Positions 37,301 to 47,853 of a stretch of 64,000 nt of DNA are shown one piece after another (the first letter of the stretch is position 1; every line of letters starts with the position of its first letter). The position numbers were made by a program, and so were the translations under genes. The DNA lies in contig JAODUO010000869.1 of assembly GCA_025642075.2 (NCBI GenBank), positions 325,125-389,124 of the forward strand, in the 5' to 3' direction. The notes below the pieces were generated by a model. It saw nothing but the letters and a program-made list of their open reading frames with translations, searched no databases and was not told where the DNA came from. This DNA is from Ridgeia piscesae (Eukaryota; Annelida; Polychaeta; Sabellida; Siboglinidae).

Positions 37301-40300
37301 AAAATGCATCATCTGATCTGCCATTATTCACAAGTCAATAGTGAATAGCCATGAGTAGACAACAGGATACCCCCACTACAGTATACACAAGTAACACTCA
37401 CGGCAAGTTTCTCATCCTCCCCTTCCTCATCATCACTCGGCCAATCACAGTCAGAGTCTGTTGGTTCAATGTTACCAGTGACAATCTCTTGCCTCTGGAA
37501 ATACACGTCCAAGTACACAACAAGAGTACAACACTAGAAACATTCAGATGGTGACAGCAGATGTATGTCATTTCATTAAAAAAAAATCATATTAACCATT
37601 TCAGTCCTGCATCCCTGACCTGCTGTGACCACTGAGTACAGCATGCCTAGTGATGTGCAGCAAAGTTGACAAGATTGGATAACCAAATATGCATTTATGA
37701 ATAGGGATGTTATATATTTTTGGAAAGTATGATAATCGGCAAGTAAAATGAGTTGTACTACATTACACCAATAACACGGTACACTGCCCTTGGTCCAGTT
37801 TTATTCTGTAACTTTTATCATCACTGGCGTTCGCATATCGATCAAAAAGTAATCCTGTTGTCACGGTTAGTTTCGTTGTCGAGTTTGCCATCATCATACT
37901 TTCTAATGTAATGGAATTAAATGGTTCATTCATATAGCCGACAAACCGTCTAACCACAATCGAGCTAATGTGTAACTCTGAAAACAAACTTGGGGTCTAT
38001 CTAAGACACACAAACAAAAACATTTCCTTTTCCCAAATTCCCCATTGGTTCTGAACAATTGGTTAAGAAATGGATCAATTTTAATTTTTGTATTGATGTT
38101 AACAAACTGTTCACACGTTTTCTGCAACTGCTCTGTTGTTTGTCAATCATTTGGGGTTAATTTACATAACTTGCACTGTGAAAAACAGCTAAAATTTATG
38201 TCATAGCAAGCTTTATACACACAAACTTTGGGAAACAATTTTCTGTTGTCTTCATTTAACACCATCCAGAGAAAGGGCATTTATGGTAGCTACTAGCAGT
38301 GTTTTTCAAAGTATATCCCATTTGTCTAAGAAATGTCTTGTTGGTAGAACTTCAATTGATCTATGCTAAACTAAAGTCACTTTTAGGTGCAACAGATGCC
38401 AGTCTTTGTCAAAACTTACCTTCTCGACAAGAGGGGTGTATTTTGTGGCGTATTTACACTCAAGAGCGTGCACTTCCTCATAAAAAGTCGATTCAATTTT
38501 GATCATTTCAAACTGCAACTTTTTGAGGGCTTTTATTCTCCGCTTCACCACTTTGGGCAGACTAAAAGAAATAATTTAAAGGTGTCTTGCAAAACAAGCA
38601 TAACTGCATACATATCAACAAAAAAGTGTGATTGAATTTATATTTCAACATGTAACAACATATCTTCAAAAAACAAAAACTAAAATGTAATAGGTTATTA
38701 TGATTTGAGGAGCAACTGACTCGACTTGAAGTAAGCAATCAGCCTAGACTACTAGCTACACAGTAAACACATCACGCAAATGTTAAATTGATAGTCAAGA
38801 CTGATTATTTCTAGCCCATTCCTGCTTAATCTTGCAAATCAATCATTCAATTTATTTTTTAGGTTGTAAGATTAAAAACAAGTTACATATCAAACATACA
38901 ACCGACACTTTGCAATGAATAAGTGGTCACTAAGATAATGCATTTGTTTACCTTTGAATGTAGCCTGAAGGTGACCCAATCATACTACCAAGTCGATCCT
39001 GTAATGCAGCCAATACTTCAGGGTTCTGCATAAGACTTGTGATCTGAGGAGCTTGGAAGGTCGTTTGGTTTGATGTTGCATCACCTACAAAATACCCATC
39101 AAACTCATTAACAAGTTCAGCATTTCACGGATTAATTTGATGGTAAGGAACATTTCAAAGTTATTAACACCATTTTAGCAACTACAATCAAATATACATT
39201 TTGAAGAATTTTGTTGATTTTTATATCACTACAATTTTTTTTTATCAATATGACAATTACTGATATTTACCAAATGTGACGTGTTCTAACGAAATGAGTC
39301 GTATGTCAGCGAACTTGATTTCAAGAAAACACCGCATAAACATGCAACGATGAATTTCGACGATTTTGACTTTTGTCACCAAGTATACTTTGGTATCTTT
39401 TTTGTCAATGGCTATGCTTATTTCTCGTTTATATTATTATATAGTACATTTTATAGCCTTTTTAGACACACTACGTAACATTTCACGCATGAATTTCGTA
39501 ACACAGAACCGATAAATCGCACTAGTTCATGTCGCATTCTTTGGGATTTCCCTCAACGCATGGCGGACTTATTTGGTACTACAGGAAACTCCTGGACGCC
39601 CTCTTTCGGATTCTTGTACTAGAAATCCCCACTGACGTCAGTGTAAGCCAATAGCAGCGCTTAATGCGAGAGGCCTATCTGTGAACAAACGTCACTAGAC
39701 GCCGTGAGGAGCCGACAGCGGGCCCCTGATCGGCTTAGAGCTGTGCACGCAGGCGCAGTGTGCTCTCGCTAGCCGTAAACAACGTGGAATTGATCGGGTC
39801 GCTACTACAAAACATTGCTAAATACTCGGATTATGTTACAATAATTTCAGTAAACAGTTAGCATGATATATCTTCGACAGCGAACATGGCTTGGGAGTTC
39901 ATTTCGAATGCCTCAAATGGAGTAATAGAAGCAAAACGGCCGATTTTGGATCAACAATGTACTCGTCTGTGTGCTTATGTGACCGCGAATTTCAAATGCG
40001 TTTTTCTCCGTTTGAAACTTTCTACCCTAGGCATGTTCAGCGTCCAATAACTTTGGCTGTGTGTGAGATATGTCCATAATTTTACACCGTTGGAAAGATT
40101 AATACATCTTCTTTCCAATGGTGTGACTAACTCAATTTTTTTTGACATACGACTTGTGTCGTTAGAACACGTAACAAATTGTTTACAACGCCCTATGGTA
40201 CTTCAAACTAGTTCATACTGACTATAACCCATACCTTGTCCCTGCTGCTCAGTGCTGATTTCTTCTATGTCTTCTTCAACATTTTCCGGTTTGCTGCACG

Positions 40301-42299
40301 ACACAATTTTTTTAATTAATTCATGCATCTTAAAGGCAATCCTACTCACTCAACTGATGGTGTGGCCCATTTCAGTGGTAACTTTGCCATCAACATCAAT
40401 AAGGAACCCTGATTTTTCATTTATAACAGGCAAACTTATTGAAATGTAGGCTCTGTTAAAGTAAGGTAGGCCACTGGTTGGAAATGGGTTCATATGATAT
40501 CTCAGTAATCAGAGAAGCAATCTTTACAATTTCGGAGTGGTTTTCTGGTGTTTTAATCTCATTTGCATAACCATAGCAACCCCAGCAATTTTATGAAAAT
40601 AGGTTTGCATGATTTTGTCTTGCATTATCCACTGAGGTGTTCTAGAATGCTATGATGCTATTTGTTGTTCAATTTAGAATAATTTTATCCAAAAGAAGAA
40701 TGATTTTTTTATTTCCAAAATAATATTATATCAACGTCAGTCATTGATATAAATCTTCATAGACACACTAGCATTTTTAAAAAGCATCACCGCACTCACT
40801 GTACCATAAGGAATACCACTTTGGTACATGGTAAACAATTCAGACATAAATTTTGATACTTTTTTCAGGAGCCCCCCCCATAAAATCGTAATACTGTCAG
40901 TTTTGAGAAAACTGGAAAAAACAATTGAACATCAAATATTTTTAATAACACCAGTGTAAACTCTAAAGAAAGTATTATGACTGTTCTTTGTACCAGCAAT
41001 ATGTGAACATTTTAATGAAATTGTGTAAACCATTTTCGGTACATACATAAATAAACACAACTTGCATTTATAGAATATCAGAACTCTTGCCTATAATATA
41101 GTTTAACCCATTTTATCCTGAAGCTAGTGCAGACGAGTTCCTTGTCATTTCCACAAAATCAATCTGTCAGCATTAAAAATGACAGACCTTCATTTAAACT
41201 GGACATAACTTTATTACTTCCCAATCAATTTTTAAATGTGATATACTACTAGAAAGTTTATAAAATAAACTATCAAGTCACATCAACAAACTCATAGTTT
41301 GATAACATACATTATATGAGCATATGGCAAAACATGTATATTAAGTTCAAACCTATGTTGAGGTTTGTTAAATTACTTTTCACCTGACATTTTTACTGTG
41401 AAGCAGGCAACATGTCAAGGAGCAAGTTTATTTTATGCACTAATCTCTACTGAAAACACAGGTATAAAACTTGTCCACATATCTTGGATAATAATCTCAT
41501 TATGTAAAGTGTAATTATGTCGATCGATTGAATTGCCAACATGTGGCACTGCTGAGCGGAATTATGCAAATTTTTTTAATATTTTCTGTCAATAATGTAT
41601 AACTTTGTGGTTTGTTTCTTATAACTAATAAAGAAGTAACAACTTTGGTCAACAGTTCAACGTCACTTTATTTATGAAGTAGTTACCGCCGTTGAAAATA
41701 ATATTAACTTTGTTGGCGCCAAAAAATTGTGTTGTGTGAGATGAGAAAAAATAGGTGCTACTGTCGATTGACCCCATTTCTATGGTTTCACAGACAAATG
41801 TCACATTAAATACCATGACCGTGCATCTTATATCATCTATCCGTTTGCCTGCCTTCTTGAAGTAAATTAGCGGAATTATCCTTCAAAATGCGTCATCATT
41901 TAACTATATTTGCGACTCAACTCCATCTTTGATTTCACTTTAGCGTGTACGTAAATACCCAAAGAACTGCACTAATTGGATGAAAACTATGGGATTCCTA
42001 GTGATGCCGATATACCGACATCATTCATGATGCCGATATACCGAAGGCAATGGAACTCCAAAATGTCAGACTGCGGGGAAGCCGTGCCAAGTGCAAACTA
42101 TGACTAGAATTGTATCCCGGATACAATGGGTAAAAAGCCCACTGACAATTCGCATTTCAAATTATACGTTTAGAGTTTTGCTTAGGTTTGGGATGCATAG
42201 ACATCTGCTTGTCTAGATATATATCTCCGAGATATGTATATAATATATATATAGGCTGTGAGTGTTTTTAATTAATACTTACGATTCTGTATCCGCCAT
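19269..42299 (-). CDS. NAP1L1: Nucleosome assembly protein 1-like histone chaperone, spliced gene
   Basis: NAP1 family histone chaperone: a dimer that binds H2A-H2B and shuttles between cytoplasm and nucleus. Sixteen coding exons on the minus strand, from 42299 down: 42283-42299, 40235-40293, 38952-39084, 38420-38561, 37402-37494, 37102-37131, 36181-36295, 35270-35346, 34922-34990, 34356-34495, 27800-27945, 25914-25933, 25365-25478, 22322-22351, 20401-20466, 19269-19304. All phases agree and give 428 codons plus TAA. The dimerisation helix begins near residue 40 (NPEVLAALQDRLGSMIGSPS). The globular NAP core includes EFWLTIFKNIDMLSDMVQ, GFTLEFYFDENEFFTNT, the basic KKMQKHKGRGTKR and NDSFFNFFGPP. 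The tail is strongly acidic and ends ECKQQ, the CaaX-like end known from vertebrate NAP1L1. Human NAP1L1 is somewhat shorter (391 residues); the extra length is acidic linker. The gene looks intact. Confidence 0.93.
19305..20400 (-). other. NAP1L1: NAP1 intron 15
   Basis: About 1.1 kb without gene or repeat that I recognise. Confidence 0.55.
20401..20466 (-). CDS. NAP1L1: NAP1 exon 15: acidic tail
   Basis: Encodes GDDDEGDDDDDENDPDFAPA then HQ; matches the family's ENDPDYDP tail. The Asp run is coded by a near-pure GAT repeat, so its length may vary. Donor CAG|gtatgc. Confidence 0.85.
21040..22130 (-). mobile_element. Non-LTR retrotransposon (CR1/Jockey-like LINE) relic
   Basis: Minus-strand translation, broken by stops and frameshifts, contains WFQSYVTGRFQRVAVD, MPQGSVLGPILYFIYTSP and CYVDDT (reverse transcriptase catalytic YxDD) at about 21795-21960. 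After that come SSITDDACKTLVHS, MRKYDQISPVLQHLH and RQPNWQLRSASLLLL, typical of the C-terminal part of CR1/Jockey-type RT. Only the 3' part is present. It lies in the NAP1 intron between exons 14 and 15 in the same orientation. Inactive. Confidence 0.82.
22322..22351 (-). CDS. NAP1L1: NAP1 microexon 14 (30 nt)
   Basis: Encodes YDDEEGEEEE between TTGGCAG and gtgagt. Phase 0 both sides, a possible cassette exon adding acid residues. Confidence 0.82.
22352..25364 (-). other. NAP1L1: NAP1 intron 13
   Basis: Three kilobases without a supported gene. Contains two diverged copies of one repeat family (24541-24950 and 25030-25285). Confidence 0.5.
24541..25285. repeat. Pair of diverged direct repeats
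   Basis: Copy A 24541-24950 and copy B 25030-25285 share the ordered blocks GTCATCACTGCCTCAACTGTG / GTCATTATTGCATCAGCCAC, GAAATCACCCAAAAT, and GAGTTTTGCAAAGAGATGTG / GAAGTTTTGCAAAGGGATGT. Identity is moderate with gaps: an old interspersed repeat or old tandem duplication. Confidence 0.6.
25365..25478 (-). CDS. NAP1L1: NAP1 exon 13: end of the NAP domain
   Basis: Encodes LLAADFEIGHFIRERIVPRA then VLYFTGEALDDD, matching the family's ILAADFEIGHFLRERIIPRS segment. Phase 0 at both ends. Confidence 0.94.
25914..25933 (-). CDS. NAP1L1: NAP1 microexon 12 (20 nt)
   Basis: Encodes VPDGEEP with one base from exon 11. Acceptor TTTTGTAG, donor CCA|gtaagt. Required to keep the frame between exons 11 and 13. 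Confidence 0.75.
25934..27799 (-). other. NAP1L1: NAP1 intron 11
   Basis: No gene seen. Holds the foldback element at 26766-27293. Confidence 0.55.
26766..27293. mobile_element. Foldback/MITE-like element with 215-bp arms
   Basis: Left arm 26766-26980 and right arm 27081-27293 are near-complete reverse complements (for example AAGTGCTTATCGAAAC at the left edge and TTCGATAAGCACTT at the right; CATCAGTCGGAAG inside). About 100 bp lie between them. No open frame. No clear target-site duplication was recognised. Confidence 0.85.
27800..27945 (-). CDS. NAP1L1: NAP1 exon 11: basic segment
   Basis: Encodes CTIDWKKGKNVTVKVIKKMQ, KHKGRGTKRTVTKTVQ and NDSFFNFFGPPT. The basic cluster corresponds to the nuclear localisation/histone-contact region of the family. 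Separated from exon 10 by a 6.4-kb intron. Confidence 0.94.
27983..29573. repeat. 54-bp minisatellite in NAP1 intron 10
   Basis: About 29 copies of a 54-bp unit (CTCTGGAGGCCACACCTCCA, then CACCACCTGTAAACTCTAAA, then CAACCCTATCTACA). Each unit has the short inverted repeat GGAGG...CCTCC. Variants CTTTCAACTC and CTGTAAACTC are interleaved. It begins about 38 bp upstream of the exon 11 acceptor. Confidence 0.95.
29570..30876. mobile_element. Non-autonomous pogo/Tigger-like DNA transposon
   Basis: Right end, read inward on minus, begins TACAGTGGAACCCCTCATTT then AAGACCGCC, the CAGTGGAACC start typical of pogo/Tigger ends. The left end reads AACCCTCACAAACGACCACC then CTCATTTATGACCACC, a diverged, apparently clipped counterpart. 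A second copy of the terminal motif lies inside the right end (about 30787-30835). No transposase frame. Confidence 0.65.
31577..33290 (-). pseudogene. Decayed pogo/Tigger-type DDE transposase
   Basis: Minus-strand order: a pogo-type helix-turn-helix at about 33290-33125 (KRASYDANFKLKVIEKANKF, AAEHFGVNEKQVSEW), an in-frame TGA, a CENP-B-type helix-turn-helix at about 33120-32895 (LDGKLIAWLKDSWTEGHAIS, NGWLASFKARHGL), then the DDE domain. That has NMDETPMKFD near 32785 (first Asp), TNGAEKHSFTAAADGRKLQP after a frameshift, LLVWDSCQVN near 32050 (second Asp) and PLVQLLDVSINRPFK near 31920 (third acidic position). Stops and frameshifts make it inactive. Nested in a NAP1 intron, same strand. Confidence 0.85.
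33291..34029 (-). other. NAP1L1: NAP1 intron 10, segment between transposase relic and exon 10 side
   Basis: No recognised gene or terminal repeat; possibly the 5' flank of the pogo-type element. Confidence 0.4.
34030..34058. repeat. Detached piece of the 54-bp minisatellite
   Basis: The 29 bases from CCTGTAAACTCTAAATAACC match the array that stops at 29573, 4.5 kb away, including the CTAAATAACC variant seen there. It marks the far border of inserted DNA. Confidence 0.8.
34356..34495 (-). CDS. NAP1L1: NAP1 exon 10: beta-sheet core
   Basis: Encodes GFTLEFYFDENEFFTNTMLS and MRSEPDKDEPFGFEGPEIVK, the hallmark NAP1 stretch. Ends AAA GG|gtaagt. Confidence 0.94.
34922..34990 (-). CDS. NAP1L1: NAP1 exon 9: core domain
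   Basis: Encodes EQDEPILKHLRDIRVKLSQS then DPM. Phase 0 on both sides; donor ATG|gtgagt. Confidence 0.93.
35270..35346 (-). CDS. NAP1L1: NAP1 exon 8: core domain
   Basis: Encodes EDPVGISEFWLTIFKNIDML then SDMVQ, very close to the family consensus. Donor CAG|gtgcgt. Confidence 0.93.
35347..36180 (-). other. NAP1L1: NAP1 intron 7
   Basis: About 0.8 kb, AT-rich with poly(A)/poly(T) runs near 35955-36020. Nothing else seen. Confidence 0.55.
36181..36295 (-). CDS. NAP1L1: NAP1 exon 7: Lys/Glu-rich linker
   Basis: Encodes MKTKAKVEEVNETGEKTEEK and AEGEKTEGEDGEEDKK, a charged low-complexity insert before the conserved core. Acceptor TTGTAG, donor AAAG|gtgagt. Confidence 0.85.
36296..37101 (-). other. 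NAP1L1: NAP1 intron 6
   Basis: About 0.8 kb of AT-rich sequence; nothing recognised. Confidence 0.55.
37102..37131 (-). CDS. NAP1L1: NAP1 microexon 6 (30 nt)
   Basis: Encodes ESPGKIPKIE between TTTGCAG and gtaagc. Length 30 and phase 0 on both sides, so it can be skipped without a frameshift. Confidence 0.78.
37402..37494 (-). CDS. NAP1L1: NAP1 exon 5
   Basis: Encodes RQEIVTGNIEPTDSDCDW followed by an acidic run PSDDEEGEDEKLA; matches the family's RFEIVTGEVEPT-EECEW segment. Phase 0 at both ends. Confidence 0.9.
37495..38419 (-). other. NAP1L1: NAP1 intron 4
   Basis: About 0.9 kb; nothing recognised. Confidence 0.55.
38420..38561 (-). CDS. NAP1L1: NAP1 exon 4: long dimerisation helix
   Basis: Encodes LPKVVKRRIKALKKLQFEMI and ESTFYEEVHALECKYATKYT, the long alpha-2 helix of the NAP fold. 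Phase-0 donor GAG AAG|gtaag. Confidence 0.92.
38952..39084 (-). CDS. NAP1L1: NAP1 exon 3: start of dimerisation helix
   Basis: Encodes ITSLMQNPEVLAALQDRLGS and MIGSPSGYIQ, matching the family's LQNPQVLAALQERL region. Acceptor TTTTGTAG, donor AAAG|gtaaac. Confidence 0.9.
39271..40181. mobile_element. Inverted-repeat element (MITE-like)
   Basis: Left terminus 39271-39309 (ACGTGTTCTAACGAAATGAG then TCGTATGTCA) and right terminus 40144-40181 are reverse complements with few mismatches. The element is about 910 bp, has higher CG content than its flanks, no coding frame, and an inner hairpin at about 40084-40124 (ACACCGTTGGAAAGA / TCTTTCCAATGGTGT). Confidence 0.75.
40235..40293 (-). CDS. NAP1L1: NAP1 exon 2: acidic N-terminus
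   Basis: Encodes KPENVEEDIEEISTEQQGQ. Acceptor GTGCAG, donor CAAG|gtatgg. Joins exon 1 in phase 2 and leaves one base. Confidence 0.85.
40294..42282 (-). other. NAP1L1: NAP1 intron 1 of the coding part
   Basis: About 2 kb, AT-rich; a GATGCCGATATACCGA word occurs twice at about 42003-42043. No gene seen. Confidence 0.5.
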
Positions 42300-42318
42300 T
42301 TCTATATACTGATGATAC
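42283..42318 (-). CDS. NAP1L1: NAP1 exon with start codon
   Basis: ATG at 42299 starts MADTES; the donor TC|gtaagt follows after 17 coding bases. On the upstream side TTTGCAG ends at 42319, so 42300-42318 is 5' UTR and at least one non-coding exon must lie further upstream. Confidence 0.85.
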
Positions 42319-42319
42319 C

Positions 42320-43450
42320 TGCAAACACATCACATGTTATAACAACATTGCTGTATACTGGTCCCTCTCGTGGTCAGAACATCAAAATCAATCCTAGTCC
42401 CTTTCGTGGCTTTTATGTAAAGCACATGATTCATTCACAGCACAATCTCCTGATTTAATAGGATTCAATAGCAGGTATGTTTCCATTAATTTAGCCATGA
42501 GAGGGTTAAGCAATCATTATGTAGTTTTCACCAACAAGTTTAGCAACCAAGTAGCCAGATGACAATACTGATAAAAAATTGCCATCAATGATAAAATAAG
42601 TATGTCAAGTTACCCAGATAGTGAGTGACATTTAGATTACGTGAACCTAAAAAACCTAAACAATTCGGCCAACTATTCTTATCAACAGCACTTCTTCACA
42701 TTCATGTGGTTACCTCTACATTCAAACTAGCAGATGGATAAGTAATACGGGGTCGAATAAAACCTGCATTAGATGGAAGAACATAGCGAGATAATAGTTA
42801 ATATGCTGAACTTCGAAAATGAAGTCGTCCGACCACAGGCACAGCCCTACGCTACGCAGCCCGAATCACCACGTAGCCCACGTGGAGTGGCGTGCAAACG
42901 ATGACGACACCGATCAAATATTCACCCTATAAAACCACGAATTCCCTCCAGACCATTCACTAACTGAATTTTACTATACAGAGGTGACACAATGGGAGTT
43001 ACAGTAACTACTGTAGTCAAATAAGCAACTACTGTAGACAACTCTCTAGGAACAGTCCGTCATCTCGTCTAGAATTCGTAGTCCAACGGAGTGACGCTGG
43101 TTTCACGACCACATTTATATCATTCTTTTAGAATATTACATGCCCTATTCGATAAGTATAACTTAAAAAACCGCATGTCATTATATAACAGTCGAGCTAC
43201 AGAATGATCGTAAATGTATGGCAATGTAAAGTAACTTACAAATGTTTGATGGAACACTCGTTTCCGTAGCCACACGAGGAATATGGTGACAAAATGGACG
43301 ATTCTTTGAACGTGGTTTCTGATTGCTGGAGCGTAATCACGTGAGAAAGCACTTTCTCCAATAAAACTTCGCATAACAACACCACTAACAATTTGGCGCC
43401 ATTTTCGTTGTCAAATTATAACTATTGGACATCCTTCGAATGGCCTAGGA
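42320..43450 (-). promoter_or_regulatory. Likely 5' UTR intron and promoter region of NAP1
   Basis: The start-codon exon has an upstream acceptor, so the transcription start lies within or beyond this stretch. It contains an E-box-like CCCACGTGG near 42878 and a CG-richer segment around 42830-42910 and 43080. The exact start and first exon could not be fixed. Confidence 0.35.
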
Positions 43451-44375
43451 CTAGGCATAGGCCTAGGCACAGCTGGACCTCTAATACATTTAATAACACA
43501 TAAAATAAATAATTAATTGAAGCAAATCACATGAAAATGTAAGAACTGGCTACAGTAAATAATTAATAATATATAAATTAATAAAAACTAGATAAATAAA
43601 AACACAAAAATAAAATAAATCCTTTGAATCATTAAAATATTCTTACATTCTTTTTTAAATAGATGTTTTTGTTGAATGGATTGTACCTCAAATGGAAGTT
43701 AACAACATTACCTGAATTTTGACAAACTCATAAATAAGATTTATATGAGGTGCTGCATATATTATATCAATATATGCATTGTCACAGCGAGCTGTTGGAA
43801 CATACAGAACAACAACTACCATTTTTTCCCTAGCTGTGGACATCCACTCATTGCCAGAAAAAACAGAGGGAACCAGAAATAAACATACACTAAGCTGTTG
43901 TTTGAAAGATCTTGATGTTGAAATGACGGACCTCGATCCCAGTCTTAATTAATATATATGCAGCCATCCGAATGGATCGAGTGCCACTGGAATCAGAGGA
44001 TCAGTCTTTATTGTGTCACTCTTACTGTGTATTATACTTCACTTCCTGTTGTGCTCAGCTAGTGTATTTTGCACAATGAATCATAAAATCATGTGTGTTA
44101 TTTTACCAGGCTCCAAGGGAATGTATCTTGAAGTGTACAAAAAGCATCTTTGCCAAAATGTAACAATTTAACAAGTATATAACTAGTGTCTTTTATAATG
44201 AGTAGACCCTTTACTTGGGACAGGCAACATTTCACTGAAACGCTACTATAAATACGTATATATAAATGTCTCTACGGTTCGCTAAGTCAAGATGCAAAAC
44301 GATTTTATAAATTCTTGGTTCACATTTGTGTAAATTATGCAAAATCACAATTTAATAGGACCCCTTGCCCATTCC

Positions 44376-45212
44376 CTTGGGCTAGTGGGACTAATGGGGG
44401 GCTAGTGGGACTAATGGGGGCTAGTGGGACTAATGGGGGGCTATAGTGGGACTGAGGGGGGCTAGTGGGATTAATGGGGGCTAGTGGGACTAATGGGGGC
44501 TAGTGGGATTAATGCAGGCTAGTGGGACTAATGGGGGCTAGTGGGACTAATGGGGGCTAGTGGGACTAATAGGGGCTAGTGGGACTAATGGGGGCTAGTG
44601 GGATTAATGGGGGCTAGTTGGACTGATGGGGGCTAGTGGAACAAATAGGGGGCTACTGGGACTAATTGGGGCTAGTGGGACTAATGGGGGCTAGTGGGAT
44701 TAATGGGGGCTAGTGGGACTAATGGGGGGCTAGTGGGAGTAATGGGGGGTTAGTGGGACTAATGGGGGGCTAGTTGGACTAATGGGGGCTAGTGGGAGTA
44801 ATGGGGGCTAGTGGGAGTAATGGGGGCTAGTGGGAGTAATGGGGGCTAGTTGGACTAACGGGGGGGGGGCTAACAGGGGGAGGGGGAGTGAGACTAATGG
44901 GGGGCTAGTTGGACTAATGGGGGCTAGTGGGAGTAACGGGGACTAGTGGGACTAATGTGTAAATGGGGGGGCTACTGGGACTAATGGGGGGATAGTGAGA
45001 CTAATGGGGGGCTAGTGGGAGTAATGGGGGGCTAGTGGTACTAATGGGGGGGCTAGTGGGACTAATGGGGGGGTAGTGGGACTAATGGGGGCTACTGGGA
45101 CTAATGGGGGGCTAGTGGGACTAATGGGGGGCTACTGGGGGCTAGTGGGACTAATGGGGGCTATTGGGACTAATGGGGGCTAGTGGGACTAATGGGGGGC
45201 TAGTGGGACTAG
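44376..45212. repeat. G-rich 18-19-bp minisatellite
   Basis: About 45 copies of GGGGGCTAGTGGGACTAAT with variation mostly in the length of the G run and ACT/ATT/AGT changes. All G-runs are on the plus strand. It lies about 2 kb upstream of the NAP1 start codon, between NAP1 and MGAT5. Confidence 0.95.
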
Positions 45213-47700
45213 TTATCCTTATACCAACACTACCTAGCTGTTCCATTCAGTGTTCTGACCCACCTTAATTTGATGTACCTGATATTAAATGAGAAAACAT
45301 TGATACGTCTGATGCATATTCAAGGAATGTCAGACTTTTAATTGAAGGTAAACCACAAAAAAACACAAATCACAATCAATAGGTTGTTCGCTTAAAAGTG
45401 AGAGCAGTTGGCTTTCAAAAACTTATACTGAGTCGATCAGGGCAATTTGCTTTCATGTGTGAGCTAAACTGGGTTTTCTCACCTCAGACAGTTGTAAGCA
45501 TAGCTAGAGGTTTTACTTTAGCTCTTAGAACAGTGAGTTTTCCACACCATACAATTGATGTGTCAAAGTCATAAGGAGTGTTAAATGATTAATTCCACCT
45601 ACAATTAGAACGATCAACAAATTGGGGTGTATGTTAAACTAGCAGCATACTGGCACTCAAGTATATACACCTCAGTGGTGAGCTACTGGGACAGGGGCTA
45701 GTAGGATGATACCAAATTGCATCCCTACATGCACACATCAACATGAGGAACCATATCTAATGAAGGGACACCAAATTGATAAAGACATCACACCGACTTT
45801 CACCCATTTTACTGTGACAGAGCAATCTAGCAGTTCAATATTGTTTACTTTGTTAAACACAAAACCAATTCAAATGTTTGGCAAATAGTCAAATCATATG
45901 GTGATTAAGCATGCTTGGGATTGTATAGAGTCTAATTGTAAAGCATTTATATATCCTAAGATGACCTTTCACACATACTATAATGTAGACACTGACATAA
46001 GCCAGCTGCACCTTTGCCTAGTGGGAAGTATCTAATTAAAAACATTAAGTTGCATCCAACATGCTCCCGTAAACGTTGGGAGGTTAATCATATCTCAAGA
46101 CTCAACCCCCATAGCCCCTCCGAGCATTCCTGGTTTTTACAACTATTATAACACTAACAACAGTGTTGATGGTATGCTCTAAGTTGATCACACTGTTAAC
46201 TTGAGGAAGTATGCTGTACAATGTGTACCCAGGAACTGATAGACTGCAGTGCTCATGGAGCTTCTCAACCAGTGGTGACTCGCAGCTGGGATGTGGTGAT
46301 TATTTCAGATACTACTACAGGGGTGCATGCTTTATTGAAAATCATTTAGTCAGCAATTTTTACTGTATAAATAAATATGCAATGGAAACATGACATTTAA
46401 ATTAAACACTTGAAATTGAGAACTACCGATATGCTTATTAAGAGGATAAGTGCTGCGGAATTGTTTAAATTTTTAAGCTAAGAACTAAAACTTGATGGGA
46501 ATTATGTGTGGGTTAAAATTTGAAAAGCCATTTATTTTTGGGACCCTTTTATGCGAGCAAATTCAGAAACAATGCATGGTGCTACAACATGCTACATATA
46601 TTGTACATGTATTGTACATGTATTGTACATACATGTATCTACAAATTGTCAAGAGGCATTTTTATTATCCAAAGGTCAGTGTTGGTCAATCAGAATCGAG
46701 AGAGTGCGGATGTCCAGAGCACCAAACCATATAAGGAAATTTCCATATGGAAGGGGGATCATGTTCTATGCTGATTGCCTGCATACTAATTATTATTTCC
46801 CTCCAGGGATAAATCCGTCTTGTAGGTGGGAGAACGGTCTAAAATAGGTATCCTACATGACAGCTTCCAGTATGGCAAACTACCGGTAACTAAAGCGTAA
46901 ATTACGCCTAATTTCTGGTTTTGTTAGTAAGACAAAGGAACTCTAATCAAAACTAGTGATCAAATAAAGCATTTATTTCACGTACAGACACATAAATGTG
47001 AACATTTATGAATTAGAAGTTGAAGTTAAGATGTTGTATTAGTGAAATGTGCTGAAAATGGAAATTCGTGAACATTTTGTTAAAATTTTAAAATTCTAGA
47101 GCGCTAGTCCCCTTTAGAACAATGACACGTGCAGGTGTAAACTCTTTTGATATGCTACATTCGAAAAAGCACCGTTACATGAAATATTTCCTACAACAAA
47201 CCATAAATATGTCATAATTTCTCATCCAGCTACCAGCAATAATGTGCCCAGCAACTAAGTAAAACCTGCTTATAAAATCATAACAACCCCGGCCATGGAG
47301 CTGTCGAACATTCCATCCCTGATATTCTGGCCCCATGGTTTTTTTTTACAACAAATATGATAAAGCTGTTCAAGAATTGTGGGGAACCATGGCCTCACCT
47401 GTTATTTTACACCACCTATTACGTAATGTAAATGTACACATGTAAACAGTTAATACAAGCAATACTAGTATCACACTAACAACAATCTCATAAAAATATG
47501 AACACTATAGCTTATGGTCCCCTCACTAATCAGGACAGCAATAATAAAAAACTTGCAATCATTTCACAAGAACAGAATTTCCAACCGATAATATTTGTTG
47601 TCAATAATATGTGGTGTACTTATCTAGTATGCAAATATGAAAATTTTGCAATTATACTGCAATAATCACTGATGCAAATGATATTTGCTTTTAACTGTCT
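45213..47700. other. Intergenic region
   Basis: No gene recognised. Short TACATGTATTG repeats near 46595-46640. An AATAAA on the minus strand (46972-46977) could be a distant MGAT5 poly(A) signal, but this is weak. Confidence 0.4.
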
Positions 47701-47709
47701 ATGTATACA

Positions 47710-47714
47710 AAATG

Positions 47715-47768
<54 letters not shown>

Positions 47769-47791
47769 ATATATATATATATATATAAGGG

Positions 47792-47847
<56 letters not shown>
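47710..47847. repeat. (TA)n tract
   Basis: About 135 bp of almost pure TA with short interruptions (ATACATA, AAGGGTG). Self-complementary, able to extrude cruciforms. Confidence 0.93.

Positions 47848-47853
<6 letters not shown>

Noticed and set aside
43120..43374. 84-codon minus-strand frame upstream of NAP1
   Set aside because: No recognisable domain, splice logic or codon pattern; lies in the likely promoter/5' UTR region.
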